A DNA stretch of 64,000 nucleotides from Scatophagus argus. Taxonomy: Eukaryota > Chordata > Actinopteri > Scatophagidae. The stretch lies in assembly GCF_020382885.2 (NCBI RefSeq), contig NC_058506.1:16780318-16844317 (forward strand), in the 5' to 3' direction. Numbering within the stretch: the first letter of the stretch is position 1; each line of letters starts with the position of its first letter. Shown here in pieces: positions 1 to 13,420 of this stretch. The notes under the pieces were generated by a model. The model saw only the letters and a list, made by a program, of their open reading frames with translations. It did no database searches and was not told the DNA's origin. Made by a program: the position numbers and the translations under genes.

Positions 1-104
1 AGAGAAAAGGGGAGCATTCAAGAAGAAATGAAATGATTTGCACAGTTTTCTGCATTATCATGAACCATTTGAGCAACTTAATGAGTAAAGGAGAACAAAG
101 GTAC

Positions 105-2206
105 CTAGCACAAACGCAGTCATATAATTGGAGATGTTTCCCACCCCGATAATGAAGTAGAGGGTGCAGAACACGGCCCAGGATGGAGAGAAGACCTGGG
201 CGAAGGTGAACACTGTCTGGACCGCCATGGCAACAAACAACACTATTTTTCTCCCATACCTGAAAATGATTTGGCACAAGCGCGAGTAAATGACAAAGTA
301 AGAGAGCTGTGTCGATGGGAAGTTCAAACAACCCGACCCCACTCTCGCTGCGCTCATTAGCCTTGTTTCCACTGTGCACAATCTGCCAAGCATCAGATGG
401 CAGGCAGTGTTAGCAACGAGCTGCTGAAGAGAGTTAAACATCGAGCAACGAACAAAGGCCCAGATATTTTAAGAATAACCAGAGCTATACATAGTCAAGG
501 TGACTGTACAGCCATAGCACATTAGTCATATTAACTATGTCATTTGTGTTTTCCCCTTTTATTTAGATCGTGGGCCCCAAGGCAGCCAAAAATCAATGAA
601 AGCAAACTTTAAAACAATTTTGCTACATTTTGGGGCAGAGCTTTAAATAGCAGGATTATTTTTTCATTATTATCTTCTTTAAATAGCCTGTTAAGGTCAG
701 TGCAGCAGAACCAGAAACACTCTTCTTCATTGTTGAAAACTTGTGCCGTACATTTTGAGCAGAACCAAAACATGAGTGTAGTCTTGGAAATTCTTGAAAG
801 TTTTATGCTGTTGCTTGATTTTTATCTGACACACACATACGTAAGCAGCTGGGATCACAGGAGTTGTTGTCTTCATTGTCAAACAACTGATGAAAAGTTA
901 CTGACACCACTCAGACACAAATGTTTACAGACATGGTAATGGTTTATTCACATTTGTGAACTTCCATCTTCACTCCCTGACTCTCTTCCTGAAGCAAATA
1001 CACTGTAACTAAATAATGTATTTCACTGGGTTTGAACATTGATGGAAAAGTCATTTTGACATTTTAAGGAAGAAATTCATATAATGTCTAAGCCAGATGA
1101 GGTACAACCAATATCATTCTGCTGTCAGTCAGAATTCCACTGAAAACGATGCAAACACAATACACAGATCTCATTGTAAAGCACTTTTCAGTCTCCTATC
1201 TTCCTGTTGCTGGAATGTCAAGCTACCTAACTTGAGTCTGAATGCAAAGTCTTAAAGGTTTAATAATTAAAAGAACTATTCATTGGCAAAGGCTTTGTTG
1301 TCATATTGAGACCTGAGAGGGGATAGGGAGCTGAAGGTTATATACTGAACTTTGACACTCGTACAGATTAGCCTGCCACATTCCCAGATTTCTTCTTTTT
1401 TTTAAATGTCTTTCTTTTTTCTTTTTGGCAGGAAACTGTGCTAAGTGACATATACAGTTTGAACAAACTACCTGTCGGATAGCTGTCCTGAAATGAAGGA
1501 GCCAGTGAAAACTCCGCAGAATAAGAGAGAGGAGGTCAGCGGCTTCTTCCACTTGTTATCACACACCAGGTCCCACTGCAAACACACAGACACAAGAGAA
1601 CAGTGCACATAATAAGAAAAACCCAAAACATAATAAATAACTGCAATAAGTATAGTCTACTACAATTTTAGAATTTAAAAACCTTGTCCACACCTTAATG
1701 TTGACTCAATGCTGGGGTATTTTTTTTTCTGCAGTTTCACTAGCTGTTATGGACAAAATATTAGAAACACTATATGCAAACGTTCTGCGTTGAGGAGCAA
1801 CAACACAAACCTCAGAAACGATGGTGGAAATGTACACGCTGCGGTCGTAGTCCCACCCGTCCAAGCAGCCCTCCACTGCCACCTTAGACAGGTTGACATC
1901 AACGCCCGGCAGCAAGCCCCTCTCGGAGAAACTCACTATGTCTGTGAGTCTGTATCTGGAGCACTTGCTGGGCACCAGGTCGCCGGTGAGGCTCTCCTCC
2001 AGAGGGATGCTGCTGTTCCTCCAGGCGGCGGTGAGGTTGACGTCCGCCGGAATGGAGCAGCTGTGGGGCGGCGTGTCGGCCACAAACACGATGGACATTC
2101 CGGCGAAACCGTTAGGGATGATGGCCATACAGAGGAGGAAGAACACCTGCTGCTGGAAACGTCCCCACTCCCCGAGGAAGGCGATTGCATCTTCATAATC
2201 GGTCAT
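105..2206 (-). CDS. slc22a5-like: OCTN-type carnitine/organic cation transporter, 5' part (exons 1-3)
   Basis: Partial gene of the SLC22 branch that carries carnitine and organic cations across the plasma membrane. Coding exons read on the minus strand are 2206-1811 (132 codons), 1575-1472 (104 nt) and 259-105 (155 nt). All have GT/AG borders and join in frame; the remaining exons lie beyond the left edge. The start is the ATG of [15 protein letters not shown], because this matches the N-terminus usual in the family; a longer in-frame ORF upstream (to 2350) has no family similarity. Visible features are a first membrane helix, a large extracellular loop with cysteines and N-glycosylation sequons (NLT, NSS, NLS), and the MFS signature GQLSDRYGRK across exons 2 and 3. 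It is head-to-head with the next transporter gene at 6200. SLC22A4 and SLC22A5 orthology cannot be separated from this part. Confident on family, unsure of the exact paralog. Confidence 0.9.
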
Positions 2207-2574
2207 GTTGCGTGTGCGCGTTGATATTTCCTGTACGCGCCGGACGCACAAAGTGCTGGGGCAGAAGAGCGGACACGAATTTACAGGACTTTGCAGTGGG
2301 CATTTCAAAAGCAGTGGTTTTGTTACAGCTGTAAAAACCATCCCTCCCACAACAAATTAGCCAAGGCCGTAGCCATGGAGTTTCGGGGGCGGGGGGCCTC
2401 TGCCGCGGGTCTCTCCTCTCCAAATCAAACATAAAATCAGGCATTATCAGGCAGGTGCTGTCATTATTATTTACGGTGATGTCGCCTGTGTAACGCTTTT
2501 ACATTCTAGTTTTGCACTTTTCAATACATTTTAAAATAGGCTGGTGACAGAGCGATAGTATGGGCCTACAGTAC

Positions 2575-2850
2575 CCTCTCTCTATCAGTCTCTCTATCTC
2601 AACCCAAGCAGTCAAGGCAGATGGCCGTCCACCTAGACCCGGGGTCTGCTTCGAGGTTTCTGCTTTCTAAAAGGCAGTTTTTTCTCACCAAATTTCATAT
2701 GACATATGCTCATAGGGGAACGTTGGATTCTCTGTATTACAAAATATAATTAAAGAGTTTGGTCTAGACCTGCTCTAATTGAAAAGTGTTATGAGATAAC
2801 TTTTGCTATGAATTGGCACTATATAAATAAACTGAACTGAATTGAATACA
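2575..2850 (-). repeat. Interspersed repeat, 'TTTATTTATATAG' family, copy 1
   Basis: Read on the minus strand this begins with the TTCAGTTTATTTATATAG type of start, passes through the CTAATTAGAGCAGGTCTAGACC-like block (CTCTAATT at 2774), then GGTGAGAAAAAACTGCC, and ends in an AGAAACCTCGAAGCAGACC-type segment. The same blocks in the same order occur at 6961-7132 and, shortened, at 35040-35150. I recognise this as a very common teleost interspersed family, but I am not certain of its class. Confidence 0.65.
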
Positions 2851-3744
2851 GTACATTAATTGTGCCTACCCACAGAACTGCAGTACTAGAATTGTTTGCT
2901 ACTAATGATGGCGGTTTGTTTAAGGTATAGCTAGCTGCCATGCAGGGTTTCTCAGCTGCTGTTGCACCATTCTGGAATGGTGCAGCAGATAAACTGATTG
3001 CTCAAGTCTCATTACCAGGTTGTCAAATACTGATGCTGATGACAGCTAGCTATCTAAGGAAAATCCAGCATAGTATTGATTGGGATTATATCTGCTAATC
3101 ACTACTTTGGATGGCCAAGCGTGGGTGCCTGTCATAGTGTAGCAGTTTTTTGATTTGTATTTTTTGGTCAACATAGTGGAGGGATATTCTGAGCATTTGA
3201 ATACATGAATTATATATTGTAATTGCTGCCCTGACCCAGAACAGATTAGGCTGCTGCTGGCACTAAATATAAATTCGATCAAATTTAGAGAGTTTCTGTG
3301 AACTGGTGTGAGATCATTTGTTCACCATGAGTATTATGAAATGAAAGCAGGCATGTTGTGGAGCTCCAGCTGGAGATGTGGGAAAACTTGTGTTTAGATC
3401 TCTGTATCATCAAAGAGAAAGCATTAAAACTCAAACCAACGCGTTGGAAAAGCCTGTCATTAGACGGCAGAGGGAGCACGAGTCCAGCAGACAGAGACTC
3501 TCCCTCCCCTGCACTACCAGCAATTTAGGATTTTTTTACACTGCCTTTCTGTGCTTGCCACACAAAACTCTGATGCACTCTGTATCCCTTTATCTCTGCG
3601 ATGACAACAGTGGCTAATTATCTTTGGTCCAAGGTCAGAACAGAAAACACTGTTTTTTTCTTTGTTACAACTCTTTAAAAATCTCCTGTCTCTCTTCCCA
3701 GAACAACAGACACTTTCGTCTACCTCAGATATGGGTGACACGCT

Positions 3745-3920
3745 GATAAAATCCAGCTGCCAGCACCTCTGAAGCTCATTAATTAACACATTATAGCTTT
3801 TTTGTTTAGTCCTCACAAAAAAGGAATTGTTTTTAAAAAAAAAGATAATTCACTGTCGTACAAAGCTTACTTGCTGCTATGTATTGGACTATTTCTTGGT
3901 TTTCTTGCTCCCAGCTAAGT
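3745..3920 (+). repeat. Interspersed repeat, 'CAGCACCTCTGAAGCTCATTA' family, fragment
   Basis: Contains CCAGCACCTCTGAAGCTCAT, then TTAACACATTATAG and, later, TTGGACTATTTCTTGG. I recognise these blocks as the middle and 3' parts of a common teleost repeat. Its 5' part is the CTTAGCTTAGCATAAAG block seen at 12093. Copies of other parts occur at 12090-12230 and 60060-60165. The class is not known to me with certainty. Confidence 0.5.
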
Positions 3921-6199
3921 AGTCAGACAACCACCCCACATAAAACAGCAAACTGATAGTGATCTTTATAGGCACTTGTAAGTGGATTTTGTTTTCATCA
4001 GACAGAGCTAAGCTACTTAAACCTGCTCCCCATGCTCTTTAGACCAACTTGTTCCAGGCAACATTTCTATTTAAGCAGCAGGAAAAATGTTGCTTCCATC
4101 TGTTTTCTCCATATTTTCTACAGTCTCATGCAAGCTACACACCTTTAGGATGATAGTTTGTTTGCAATGAGTCCTACATGCAAAGAGTAGGACGACACCT
4201 TCCGATATTTGTCTGCAAATAAATTAAGACTCAGATAAATCTAAATCCAATTGGGAACATTTCCCTGTATTATTCTATTACTACTCAGGAGTCTAGCAGC
4301 TGACCAAACCCACATCAGTACGAACAGTATGTCCCCTGACTCAAAATAAAAATCATTTTTCTCATCATTAAAACCTTTGAAGACTGTGTAAACCCTGACC
4401 TTATCAGTCGCAGGCTACTAAAATCCAGTGTTGATAGCAATTAGTTTTTTCCCTGCGAAAGCCCAAGTTAATGATTATGTTATGATCTGATTATGTTGTG
4501 AAACTGGAAGGAAGATAAGGTCTTGTTTTTTTCCCCTAGACATGACTAGTTCTGATAAGAAATGTTGCATCCTGAAATGCATATAAAATTATTATAAAAT
4601 ATCTTTCCTGCAATTAAGTAGCCTAAAATTCACATAAATATGCCTCCACATGAAAACCTGGGCTGCAGCCCATGTATTGGAAGGCATCTGCTTTGCTGCA
4701 GTGCTCTTGAATTAGAAACTCACTTTATTTCTGCTGGGTGAAACCCACCCGTAACTTGGTTGAAAGAGTAAACTGCTGTTTGTCACAAATGTCACATGTC
4801 TATCATAACTTGGTTAGGATAAATCATTTAAGCTCATTATCCACTCATGAGAAACTGGTTGGGATACAGTCACTAACTTACATCTTTTGTGTTGGTTTAC
4901 ATTGCTTTCATCTGTTTTGATGGGATGTCTCTAGAAGCCGTGTGGTGTCTTCACTGATAAAAGCCTACAGTTCACAATGGCCTAATCTTGTCATGCATAA
5001 ATGTCCCGAATCACCCTTTTGCCTTGAACTCGGTTCAAACATTACTGCTTATCTTGCTGAAAAGTTGTTGAAGTGGGTACTGATTAAACTGATCACTAGT
5101 GTGTGGCATCATTGCTTGAATAAAAGCACAAAGGCGTTAGAATCAAAATATATTTAAAGTTCCAAAAAGTGCTCACGGTGCATACTGACCCATTTCGATA
5201 TTGCATATTATCTCTTCATGCTGCCAGGTAGATTAATCCACATCATTATCTCTTAGTTGATTTATACTTTGCACAAATAATCTGAAACTGCAAAGTGACT
5301 AGAAGCTAATGTTGTCAAATTAATGTGAAGTGGAGTAAAATGTAATATGTTGGCTTCCAAAATGTAGTGGAGTCAAAGTATTAAGTACGGAAATGCTCAA
5401 GAGACAGTACATCACAATTGTACAGTAAATAAGAAAATTTACTTGAAGTAGTGAATACAAGAATGCACTGAACATTCAACAGACTAAAATGTGTTACCAT
5501 AAAACAAAGTGTACTTTTTTTCTAAATAAGCCATTTTGGCAGATTACTCTAAATATAGTTAAATGAACCCATTTATTCTACAATTCAAAGCCTGAATACA
5601 TGAATACAGGATTGCTGCAGTTTCTGCTGAGCTTCCCATAAAGGCCTCTTGCCTTTGCATGACTTAAAATTGTCCAATGGGTGTCTGCAATGCTACTTAG
5701 CAACATTTAGAGTACAGGCACGTGCACTTCTTTGGGGTATTTAAAAGTGTGGAATGTTGTTTAGAGAAAATGCCACATCTGACCACAGCCGTGTGGGGGC
5801 TGGGTGGATAGAATGGGCCACTCTGAAGCTTTTGATCATTTTCATTTTTGTAAATCAAATCAGTCAGCGAGAGGCTCCCCATTCATTAATCTCAGATAAA
5901 CTGTTTCCCTGCCTATTCATTAACTGAGAGACACAGTATCCAGCAGCACTGCTTTAAGTCACTCTCGGATGAAAAAGTTAGCCCCTTGAAAAGGAGATTT
6001 AATACTCTCCCAGTACTGGAAACTGAAGTTTTTTTCAGGGTGACTCCGTCCCACCGAGGGACCAGCTCAGTCTCCCCCACGGAGAGCTCAACCCTGCAAC
6101 TGTGGTACTAAGACTTTAAGAGGGAGACCTCGTCTCATACTCTGAAGAATTTCACCGGATTTTTTCTCCCTCAAGAGCAGGGAGGCATTTTTCCAAAGA

Positions 6200-9100
6200 A
6201 TGGGGGACTATGACGAAGACACTGCATTTCTCAAACAGACTGGTCCTTATTTCTGGACCACATTCTTCCTGTTAAACACAGTTTTTGTCTCAACTGGATT
6301 CAACGGACTTTACATTGTATTCATTGGGGCAGCGCCGAAACACCACTGCCTCATCCCAGATGTTAACTTAACTGAGGAGTGGAGAAATGCCATCATTCCA
6401 TTCACGATAGCGGATGGTGAGGAGGTGAAGAGCCAGTGCAGCAGATACAAGCTGGATGTGGTGAGGAATCTCTCCGCTGAGGGATATATTCCTGGAAGGG
6501 ATGTCAACCTCACCAGCCTGGAGCAGGAGGGATGTTTGGATGGATGGAACTACAGCAACGAGATCTACAAATCCAACATAGTCACTGAGGTCAGCATGAT
6601 TTTTGTGTGTGTGTGTGTGAGAGAGTTACAGTTTGCCCCTTTCTGTTTGAAATGTGTCTAAATCGCTTGTCTTCACAGTGGGACCTTGTTTGTGACAACC
6701 AGTGGAAAGTTCCATTTGCATCCTCAACACTCTTTGTGGGATATCTCCTCGGGTCCCTAATCTCTGGCCAACTTTCTGACAGGTATTTCATCCTTCTTTT
6801 TCAGTGAAACCCCCCTAAACACACTCATGTCATATCCCAGTATGGGTCATTTGTACCTTATGCATTGTAAGACTGATGGCTTTTTCTCTTTTATAAAATG
6901 TACCTACAACTTTGCTTATAAAAATATTAAATTGCCACATGAGGATTTCGTATAATTTCAGTTCAGTTCAATTCAGTTTATTTATATAGCGCCAATTCAC
7001 GACAAAAGTTAACGCATCAGAAGTCCAATTAGAGCAGGTCTAGACCAAAATCTTTAATTAAATTTTAATATAGAGAACCCAACATTCCCACTTGAGCAAG
7101 CACTTGGCAACAGTGGTGAGGAAAAACTGCCTATGTAATGAATGTCATTAGTGACTGTTGTTATAATGACAACAGCTCCATCTACTGTTGAAGTTGAATA
7201 GAGAAGAGATGGACGTCTCCTACTTTCACCAGTCTTACAAAAGAACACACTTTAAAAGTTATGTACCGAGAATTTATCTACAATTTGTCCCCGAGGGTAA
7301 ATTTCTGTAATAATGACTGTCGATATGTTTTATTTCAGCATTGTCTTGTGGTACAGGCTGCCAATGGAAATTAACTTAATTTAAGAGACAACAGCAGTCA
7401 GGGTTGTTGGTCTTGACAGGTGTGAGAATACTACTGAATACTATTATGAAGTATTTTTAAAGTTTAGAGTATTTGGTGTTCCTTATGTTTATGGATCGTC
7501 TCTGGCAGATGTTCATGGCTTGTACCTTTGATTGCAGAAAAGCAGGGGGCTCAGGACACAGCGGTGTGGAGCATTCGTGTGTTGAACTATTCAGCTCTGT
7601 TGCAGCTGTGAAAACTGTGGTTGAGAAAGAGGGGGTAACAGGTTCAGAGGTTTAAGATCTTTTTGATCACAGTGTCACATAATATTAAAGACTCAAACTA
7701 AGCTGCTGAAGAGTAAAGGTTCAGGAGAAGATGCTAACATTTGCCCGTCCAAGCAAAATGAGAACAATAATCATTTAAGCCAACCTGTCCCAGCATTTTC
7801 TTTTTGAGATCCAGTTTATGGTGTGATGTGGTGACCATCAGACGGTTAAGAACACAGCATCTTGTTATGGCATTAAAAATTAAATGCTACATGTATTTTT
7901 TTGTACTGGGAAGTGGCATGAATATTTTTTACCTTTAGTAATACCCAAAATGTTTCAGAAAATCCAGATTCCACAGATCACCATTTGAAGTGCTTGGCAG
8001 GTAATGGTGATAGTTACTGGATGGCCCTACAGTGGGTTTATGTTTACCCAAAATGATTGTCTTTACTTGTCTTCATTTAATTGCCAGATAAATTATCTGC
8101 CAGTGCCAAGTCAACTTTGCACACAAAACATATTTAGCTTATCTGGAGTGTGACTTAACCAATATGAAATGTACTTTACAAACCTTAAACACATGTCTTC
8201 ATTTGCAAAAAGTTACTCACAGCGACATCTAAACTTGAGTAAAGTTAATAGATGTAATATTTGGATGGCAGAAGTGCTTATGAATCAGTAACACGCACCT
8301 CTTTTCCTTTCAGGTTTGGGAGGAAGAAGATTATTTTCATGTCTCTTGCCGCACAGTGTGTCTCTGTCCTGCTTCAGTCCTTCTCTCATTCATGGAGGAT
8401 GTTCTGCATCATGTTCCTCTTTGTTGGAGCCTCCCAGATTTCCATCTATATTTCTGCATTTGTACTAGGTAGGAACTGTAAACCGCTTCTACATCTGCAT
8501 TGATAGTTTTACTTTTTTCGCCATGACTCTCACTGCCTGCATGTTTGTCTTTTTTTAATCTCTTGCTCACCACCAAATTTTCACATTTTATTTTCTCTTG
8601 GGCAGGAACGGAGGTGTTAAGTAAAACGATGCGAGTAGTCTTCACAACTCTCGGTGCCTTTCTTTTCTACTGCATTGGGTACATGACTCTACCCTGGATT
8701 GCCTACGGCATCAGAGAATGGAGGACTCTTCTTGCTGTTCTCTCCATGACTTCTGTGGTCTACATCCCGTTGTGGTGGTACGTTGATTTTTGAACTAATG
8801 TTTTGAGCATGAATATAATGGCCTCATAATCAGAATCCATGGCTTAAAGGATATGTTGATATAGTACACCTAAACTGATTTTGCAGGTTCATCCCAGAGT
8901 CTCCTCGGTGGCTGATCACTCAGGGGCGAGTGAAGGAGGCCGAGGCCATCGTGAGGGATGCTGCAAGGAAGAATAAAGTTGAAGCCCCACCAGTAATTTT
9001 TAAAGACCCTGAGGTGAAGATTTGAATTAATATTGTTGGATCATTTGTTCATGTGTCGTGCCAAAAATTTGGTTTTTCATACATGGAAATACTCAAAACA

Positions 9101-11615
9101 GGGTCTTCACATGTGATTCTGGGAAGAGAAATTTCATATTTCTGTCCAGCTAAACATATTATTCCTGTCCCTTTACATTTTATTTCAAATTGATCTTTTG
9201 ACTCTGGAACCATTTATGTGCATTTGAAATTAGGCATTATTTTGTAATTTTACAGTAATGTCTGAAAGAAGGAGGTATTTATATATAATCCCATATCCTA
9301 AACTCCTTCAAGTCTGCATAAATTATTCCTTGGCCAAAGCCTAAACTGAATCTCTTCATAACATGTTTAGATAGATAGTTAGATATACTTTATTGATCCC
9401 AGGCCGGGAAATTACGGTGCAGCAGCAGCAATACTTACAATAAGCTATACAAAATGTTAAAAATAACAATATAAAAAAGTGGCAAAATAAAATATATATA
9501 CAAGGCAATATAAAGAGTGTATGTGTGCAGCAACATGAATTCTCTTGTTTGCACTGGTTTCAGCTACAGACGATGCCTCCAAGCAGGAAATACACCATGC
9601 TTGATATCATGAAATCCAAGAACATCAGATGCATCACACTGATGTGTCTCCTTTTGTGGTAAGTTGCCGTTTTATGCCTTGATAATTCTCACTTTACAAA
9701 CCTTTATTCAATCAATAAGGAGATATTTATTAGATAATACAAATATGCACCATTAATTCTGTTTTTTTGGTTCTTTTCGTTACCAGGATGGCAATAAACA
9801 TTGGGTATTTTGGATTATCCCTGAACACCTCCAACCTGAGCGGCAACCCTTTCATGAACTGTTTTTTATCAGCTACCTCTGAGGTCCCGGCTTATGTTGT
9901 TTCTACTTGGCTGCTAAAGAAATGTCCAAGAAGAGCACTTCTGTCAACGTTCCTCGTCATCGGAGGAGGAGTTCTTCTTCTCATTCAGTTCATCCCTGAC
10001 AGTAAGACAGACATTTTCTCATTTACCTCTAGTGGCGGGTGTTTTTGTTGTTGCTGACACATTTACTCATCTTTGGATTGACGGCGGTTCAGTGAAGGCG
10101 AGCCGCATTTCCAGCAGTGAGAATTAAAACAACAGGGCAGCATCCTGTTACTCTGGATAATCAGAGGATAATTCAAACCACCGGACTTTCGGAAAAGCTA
10201 CTCAACATAAAATGCACTTTACCTCCTTGTGACTCAGTCATAAATCTCATTCTTTCTTTATTTCTTCCTTCGTCTGTCATTCTTTCTGAAGAGTGTAGCT
10301 ATGTGTAATGTATAGTCACCAAGTGAATGGACAGGTGGTTTCCTAGACGTAAGGTTTATATAAGTGGACTGTGCTAAAGTGCAAGCACTGAGGGTTTGGC
10401 ACAGTGTCAGCCGAAGCACATTCACTCACAGGAAATGTAATCATTCTTAGAAAAAGCTTACTAAGCTTCAAAGTACAAGTTAAAGTGCATGCAGTGCTGC
10501 TGACATCAGTGTTTTATCATCATAGGACTCATGAAGCTACACATTGAACTGGGCCACGTGAGCTTACCAACTTCAGCCTTGCACCACAACCTAAACTGCT
10601 CTAAATATAACTGCTGTGTTTTCTTTTCTGTGACCAGTTTTTATTTCTTTGAGAGTATAGGAAGTCTTTCATAAATCCCTCCTGTTATCTTTCCTCCACC
10701 TCTGCAGCCCTTCAATATGTTTCTCTGACACTGGAAATGACTGGAAAGTTTGGCTTCACCATGGCCTTCAGCATCGTCTACATCTACACCGCCGAGGTTT
10801 ACCCCACAGTACTCAGGAACGTCGGCATGGGAATGTGCTCATCTGCTGCACGCATTGGCAGCATCACAGCTCCTTATGTCATCTATTTAGGTGTGCAGAT
10901 GTCAAGATATTCACTTAATTGAAGGACTTCATACAGATATGGGGAATAATCATTTGCCTTCTAGTAAAATTTGTCATTTTCTCATGTAGAATTTTTGCTC
11001 TTTTGTTATTAAAGGTACGTATAATAAGGTTCTGCCTTATATTCTCATGGGAAGTCTCACAATCGCCTCCTCTGTGGTGAACTTCTTCCTTCCGGAGACT
11101 CTCCACAGGGATCTTCCGGAAACTGTGGAGCAGATGCAGGAATGTCAGGGGTAGGTGCATGTCACGTTTTCACAAAGTGTACTGAAGTTTGCAAATATGT
11201 CAGGTCAGCATGACGACATTATTTTAGAGCACACTTTAGAGAAGATAAACTTGCTCAGTCTCGCAAGAGCTGCACTAGACGCATGCTTCAGTGATTTTAG
11301 TGCTCATCCTTGAAAGAACTTGACAGGGAAAGAAAACATATTGTCAGAATTTTTAACCATTAGAAAGATCTGGTCAGAACTGGTTGATTCACTGATATGA
11401 TGAGACACATATTTTTCAATTTTTCTGGTTCCATCTCAGGCTATGGCAAACTTCATAAACAGAGAATTGAAAAAGAATTTGTTTAACGTGGTGTTCCTTT
11501 TGATTACAGGCTGTGCACTGGACCTCAAAAGAAGAAGTATGTGGAAAATGTAGGAAGTGGGAATCCACCTGCACAACATGAAGCCAAATCTGACATGCAG
11601 ACTTTTTCTCCATAG
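6200..11615 (+). CDS. slc22a5-like: OCTN-type carnitine/organic cation transporter, complete (560 aa)
   Basis: Ten coding exons with GT/AG borders: 6200-6589, 6679-6782, 8314-8468, 8606-8777, 8887-9013, 9564-9658, 9787-10001, 10708-10890, 11015-11150 and 11510-11615 (TAG stop 11613-11615). They join in frame to 1683 nt, 560 residues. The lengths 104, 155, 172, 127, 215, 183 and 136 are those I recall for human SLC22A5; only exon 6 is shorter (95 against 101). Visible features are the start [11 protein letters not shown]; an extracellular loop with four N-glycosylation sequons; GQLSDRFGRKK after helix 2; PESPRW at about 277-282 before the large cytoplasmic loop; and [10 protein letters not shown] in the second half. 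A member should be a plasma-membrane major-facilitator carrier for carnitine or cations. Oddities: the loop at 217-224 reads GTEVLSKT, lacking the second glycine of the human GTEILGKS site, and the C-terminus is not a PDZ ligand. Introns 2 and 5 carry interspersed repeats. ATTAAA at 11893 may be the poly(A) signal. Confidence 0.93.
6961..7132 (+). repeat. Interspersed repeat, 'TTTATTTATATAG' family, copy 2
   Basis: Lies in intron 2 of the transporter gene at 6200. Shows TTCAGTTTATTTATATAGCG, CCAATTAGAGCAGGTCTAGA, then GCACTTGGCAACAGTGGTGA and GGAAAAACTGCC in order. It is in the opposite orientation to the copy at 2575-2850. This is a common teleost family; the class was not determined. Confidence 0.7.
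9370..9525 (+). repeat. Interspersed repeat with 'ACTTTATTGATCCC' motif
   Basis: Intron 5 of the transporter gene contains AGATATACTTTATTGATCCC followed by GGGAAATTACGGTGCAGCAG and an A-rich tail region. This is the wording of a repeat that is abundant in fish genomes and is probably the 3' end of a non-LTR retrotransposon. The assignment is from memory. The edges are approximate. Confidence 0.55.
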
Positions 11616-13400
11616 TTTTGTCAGTGGCCTGGTTTCACTTTTAAGACAGGCAGACAGACAGAAAGAGTGAAAATACATTGTTCTTGCTGCCAAGAACTGT
11701 TGGTTTTTTATGATTTTTTTAAACAAAAAATTATAAAAATATTTTTTTACTCAGTTGACGCTGGCTAATTCAAGATTTTTTTTTTTTGTTTTAGAAATAT
11801 TACAAAGAATTGACACATTTTTAGATCTTAAAAATTTTGTACAAAGTTGAAACTCCTGTCTGATCGGTCTTGACTTTCTGTCAATGCAAGTAATTAAAAT
11901 ATGAACTCTCTTTATGCACAGTGTGAGTTGTTGTCTTTTACACAACAGATCATGAATTAACTTATGTCTTTTGTGTGTTATGATTATGTAAGCTGTTTTC
12001 ACTGAGCAGTGGTTTGGCATTTTGAGAAACACTTGAGAAAAATGACTACTCTGAGATCAATACAGTCAATATAAGGTTACTGCCCACATCCAAATAGCTT
12101 AGCTTAGCATAAAGATGGAAATGGGTTGAAACAGCTAGCAAGACTCTGCCCAAATGAAACAAACATCCATCTATGAGCTTCTTTAAAGCTCACTAGTAAC
12201 ACAATTTGTCTTGTTTGCTTAACAGTTGCATTAAGCTCAGTTTACCTAATGTGGACTGAGCAAAGTACTGAAATGAAAAGTCAAAGTTGGGTGAGAGAGA
12301 ATTTATTTCCCACTAGGTTGGTGTCAACAGACAATGCTGTGATGCTGTTGCATCAAGAATCTCTGAAGACCCTAGAAGAGTCAGCTGAGATAACAACTTT
12401 TGGACTCATGTGAATTCTCCTTGTGAGCTAAAAATGTTGAATCTATGCCTGTGAATATGAGTTATACTGGTTTAAAAAGGTATACAGACAAATCGTGTGA
12501 TAGAAAATGTATTTTAGAGCCCACTACATGTCATAATGGCTTCAAAATCCAATCTAACCAGAGACACAGCTCTGGTTAGATTGTTTTGAAACTGCCGTAT
12601 AAATGTTTTCAAGTTAGGACATTTTTATTGTGTTTTATTGTGCTTATCTATCTGCAGTTGTGCCATTAAATAGTGTCCTGTAGTATGTAACATTCCTGTG
12701 GCAATGGCTATAAACCATGCCTACCAAACCAGATATTGAGTTGAGTGGGAATGCTCACAAATATTGAATACAAAATGAGTGTCCCTGTGTGAATTTTGAT
12801 GAATTACAAGCCCGTTTAATTCATTGTATTTTTTTGTCAAAGCTGAATTAAAAAATTCCTCGCGGACTCAGAAGACCACAAACAAACAAACATAATTTGG
12901 AAAAACTTGTTTGGCTCAAGTTGCTCCTCTTCTGAATACACAAATGTGATATCAGAGAAGAATTTGCTACAGCTTGAGCTCATGTGGTGTTATAATCTGC
13001 TGTTTTTGCTATTTGGGTAGCAACAGTGTTGTTTGAACAGCTAATGTCTTGAAGCCTTCTTTGTCTTTATCTTTAAACCATCTCTCTGCACTAGAAGAAA
13101 AATAATGCAACTCAAGCCTCACTGGAAATGACAGTGACAATCTTCATTAATGTTTCACTCACCTGGAAATAATTAACTCCCTTTTCAAGGATTCCTTCAC
13201 TAATGTCTCCTTTTGTTTTGTGTTACATAATGAATATAGTTTTCTTACTGCTCAAGTTTGATAGAAAACATTTTAATCTGAAGTATATGTTTGAAAGCAT
13301 TTATAGCACAAAATTGTGCATAAGCGAAAGTGGAAATGGTATTATACTTGTTGTTTTATTTTTCAAAGCCCTGCATGAAACTGTGTAACCTCCCACTTCA
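11616..13400. other. Spacer between tandem OCTN genes
   Basis: Contains the 3' UTR of the upstream transporter gene (possible poly(A) signal ATTAAA at 11893-11898) and one interspersed repeat copy near 12090-12230. The rest is AT-rich sequence without supported exons. Short ORFs here look random. Confidence 0.6.
12090..12230 (+). repeat. Interspersed repeat, 'CTTAGCTTAGCATAAAG' family
   Basis: Reads AGCTTAGCTTAGCATAAAGA, then GGGTTGAAACAGCTAGCAAG and ACTCTGCCCAAATGAAACAA, followed by TTAAAGCTCACTAGTAACAC and TTGTCTTGTTTGCTTAAC. The order matches a teleost repeat I recognise, of which other parts occur at 3745-3920 and 60060-60165. The class is uncertain. Confidence 0.6.
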
Positions 13401-13413
13401 GATGACGCTGGCA

Positions 13414-13420
13414 TATAAAA
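13414..13420 (+). promoter_or_regulatory. Putative TATA box of the third OCTN gene
   Basis: TATAAAA preceded by GCA, 122 bases upstream of the predicted start codon at 13542. Transcription would begin near 13445. An ATG at 13436 (and in-frame 13445) opens a short upstream frame that stops at 13535-13537, five bases before the main ATG. Whether it is in the mRNA depends on the exact start site. Confidence 0.5.

Larger units (their letters stand above)
2207..6199. other. Divergent spacer between two OCTN genes
   Basis: About 4 kb with no supported coding exon. It should hold both 5' flanks. It also contains two interspersed repeat copies (2575-2850 and 3745-3920), annotated separately. The remainder is AT-rich single-copy-looking DNA with only short chance ORFs. 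I could not place a TATA box for either flanking gene with confidence. Confidence 0.6.

Noticed and set aside
1709..2224. 171-codon plus-strand frame opposite the first OCTN exon
   Set aside because: Shadow of the GC-rich exon 1 on the minus strand, which has clear family similarity and splice sites.
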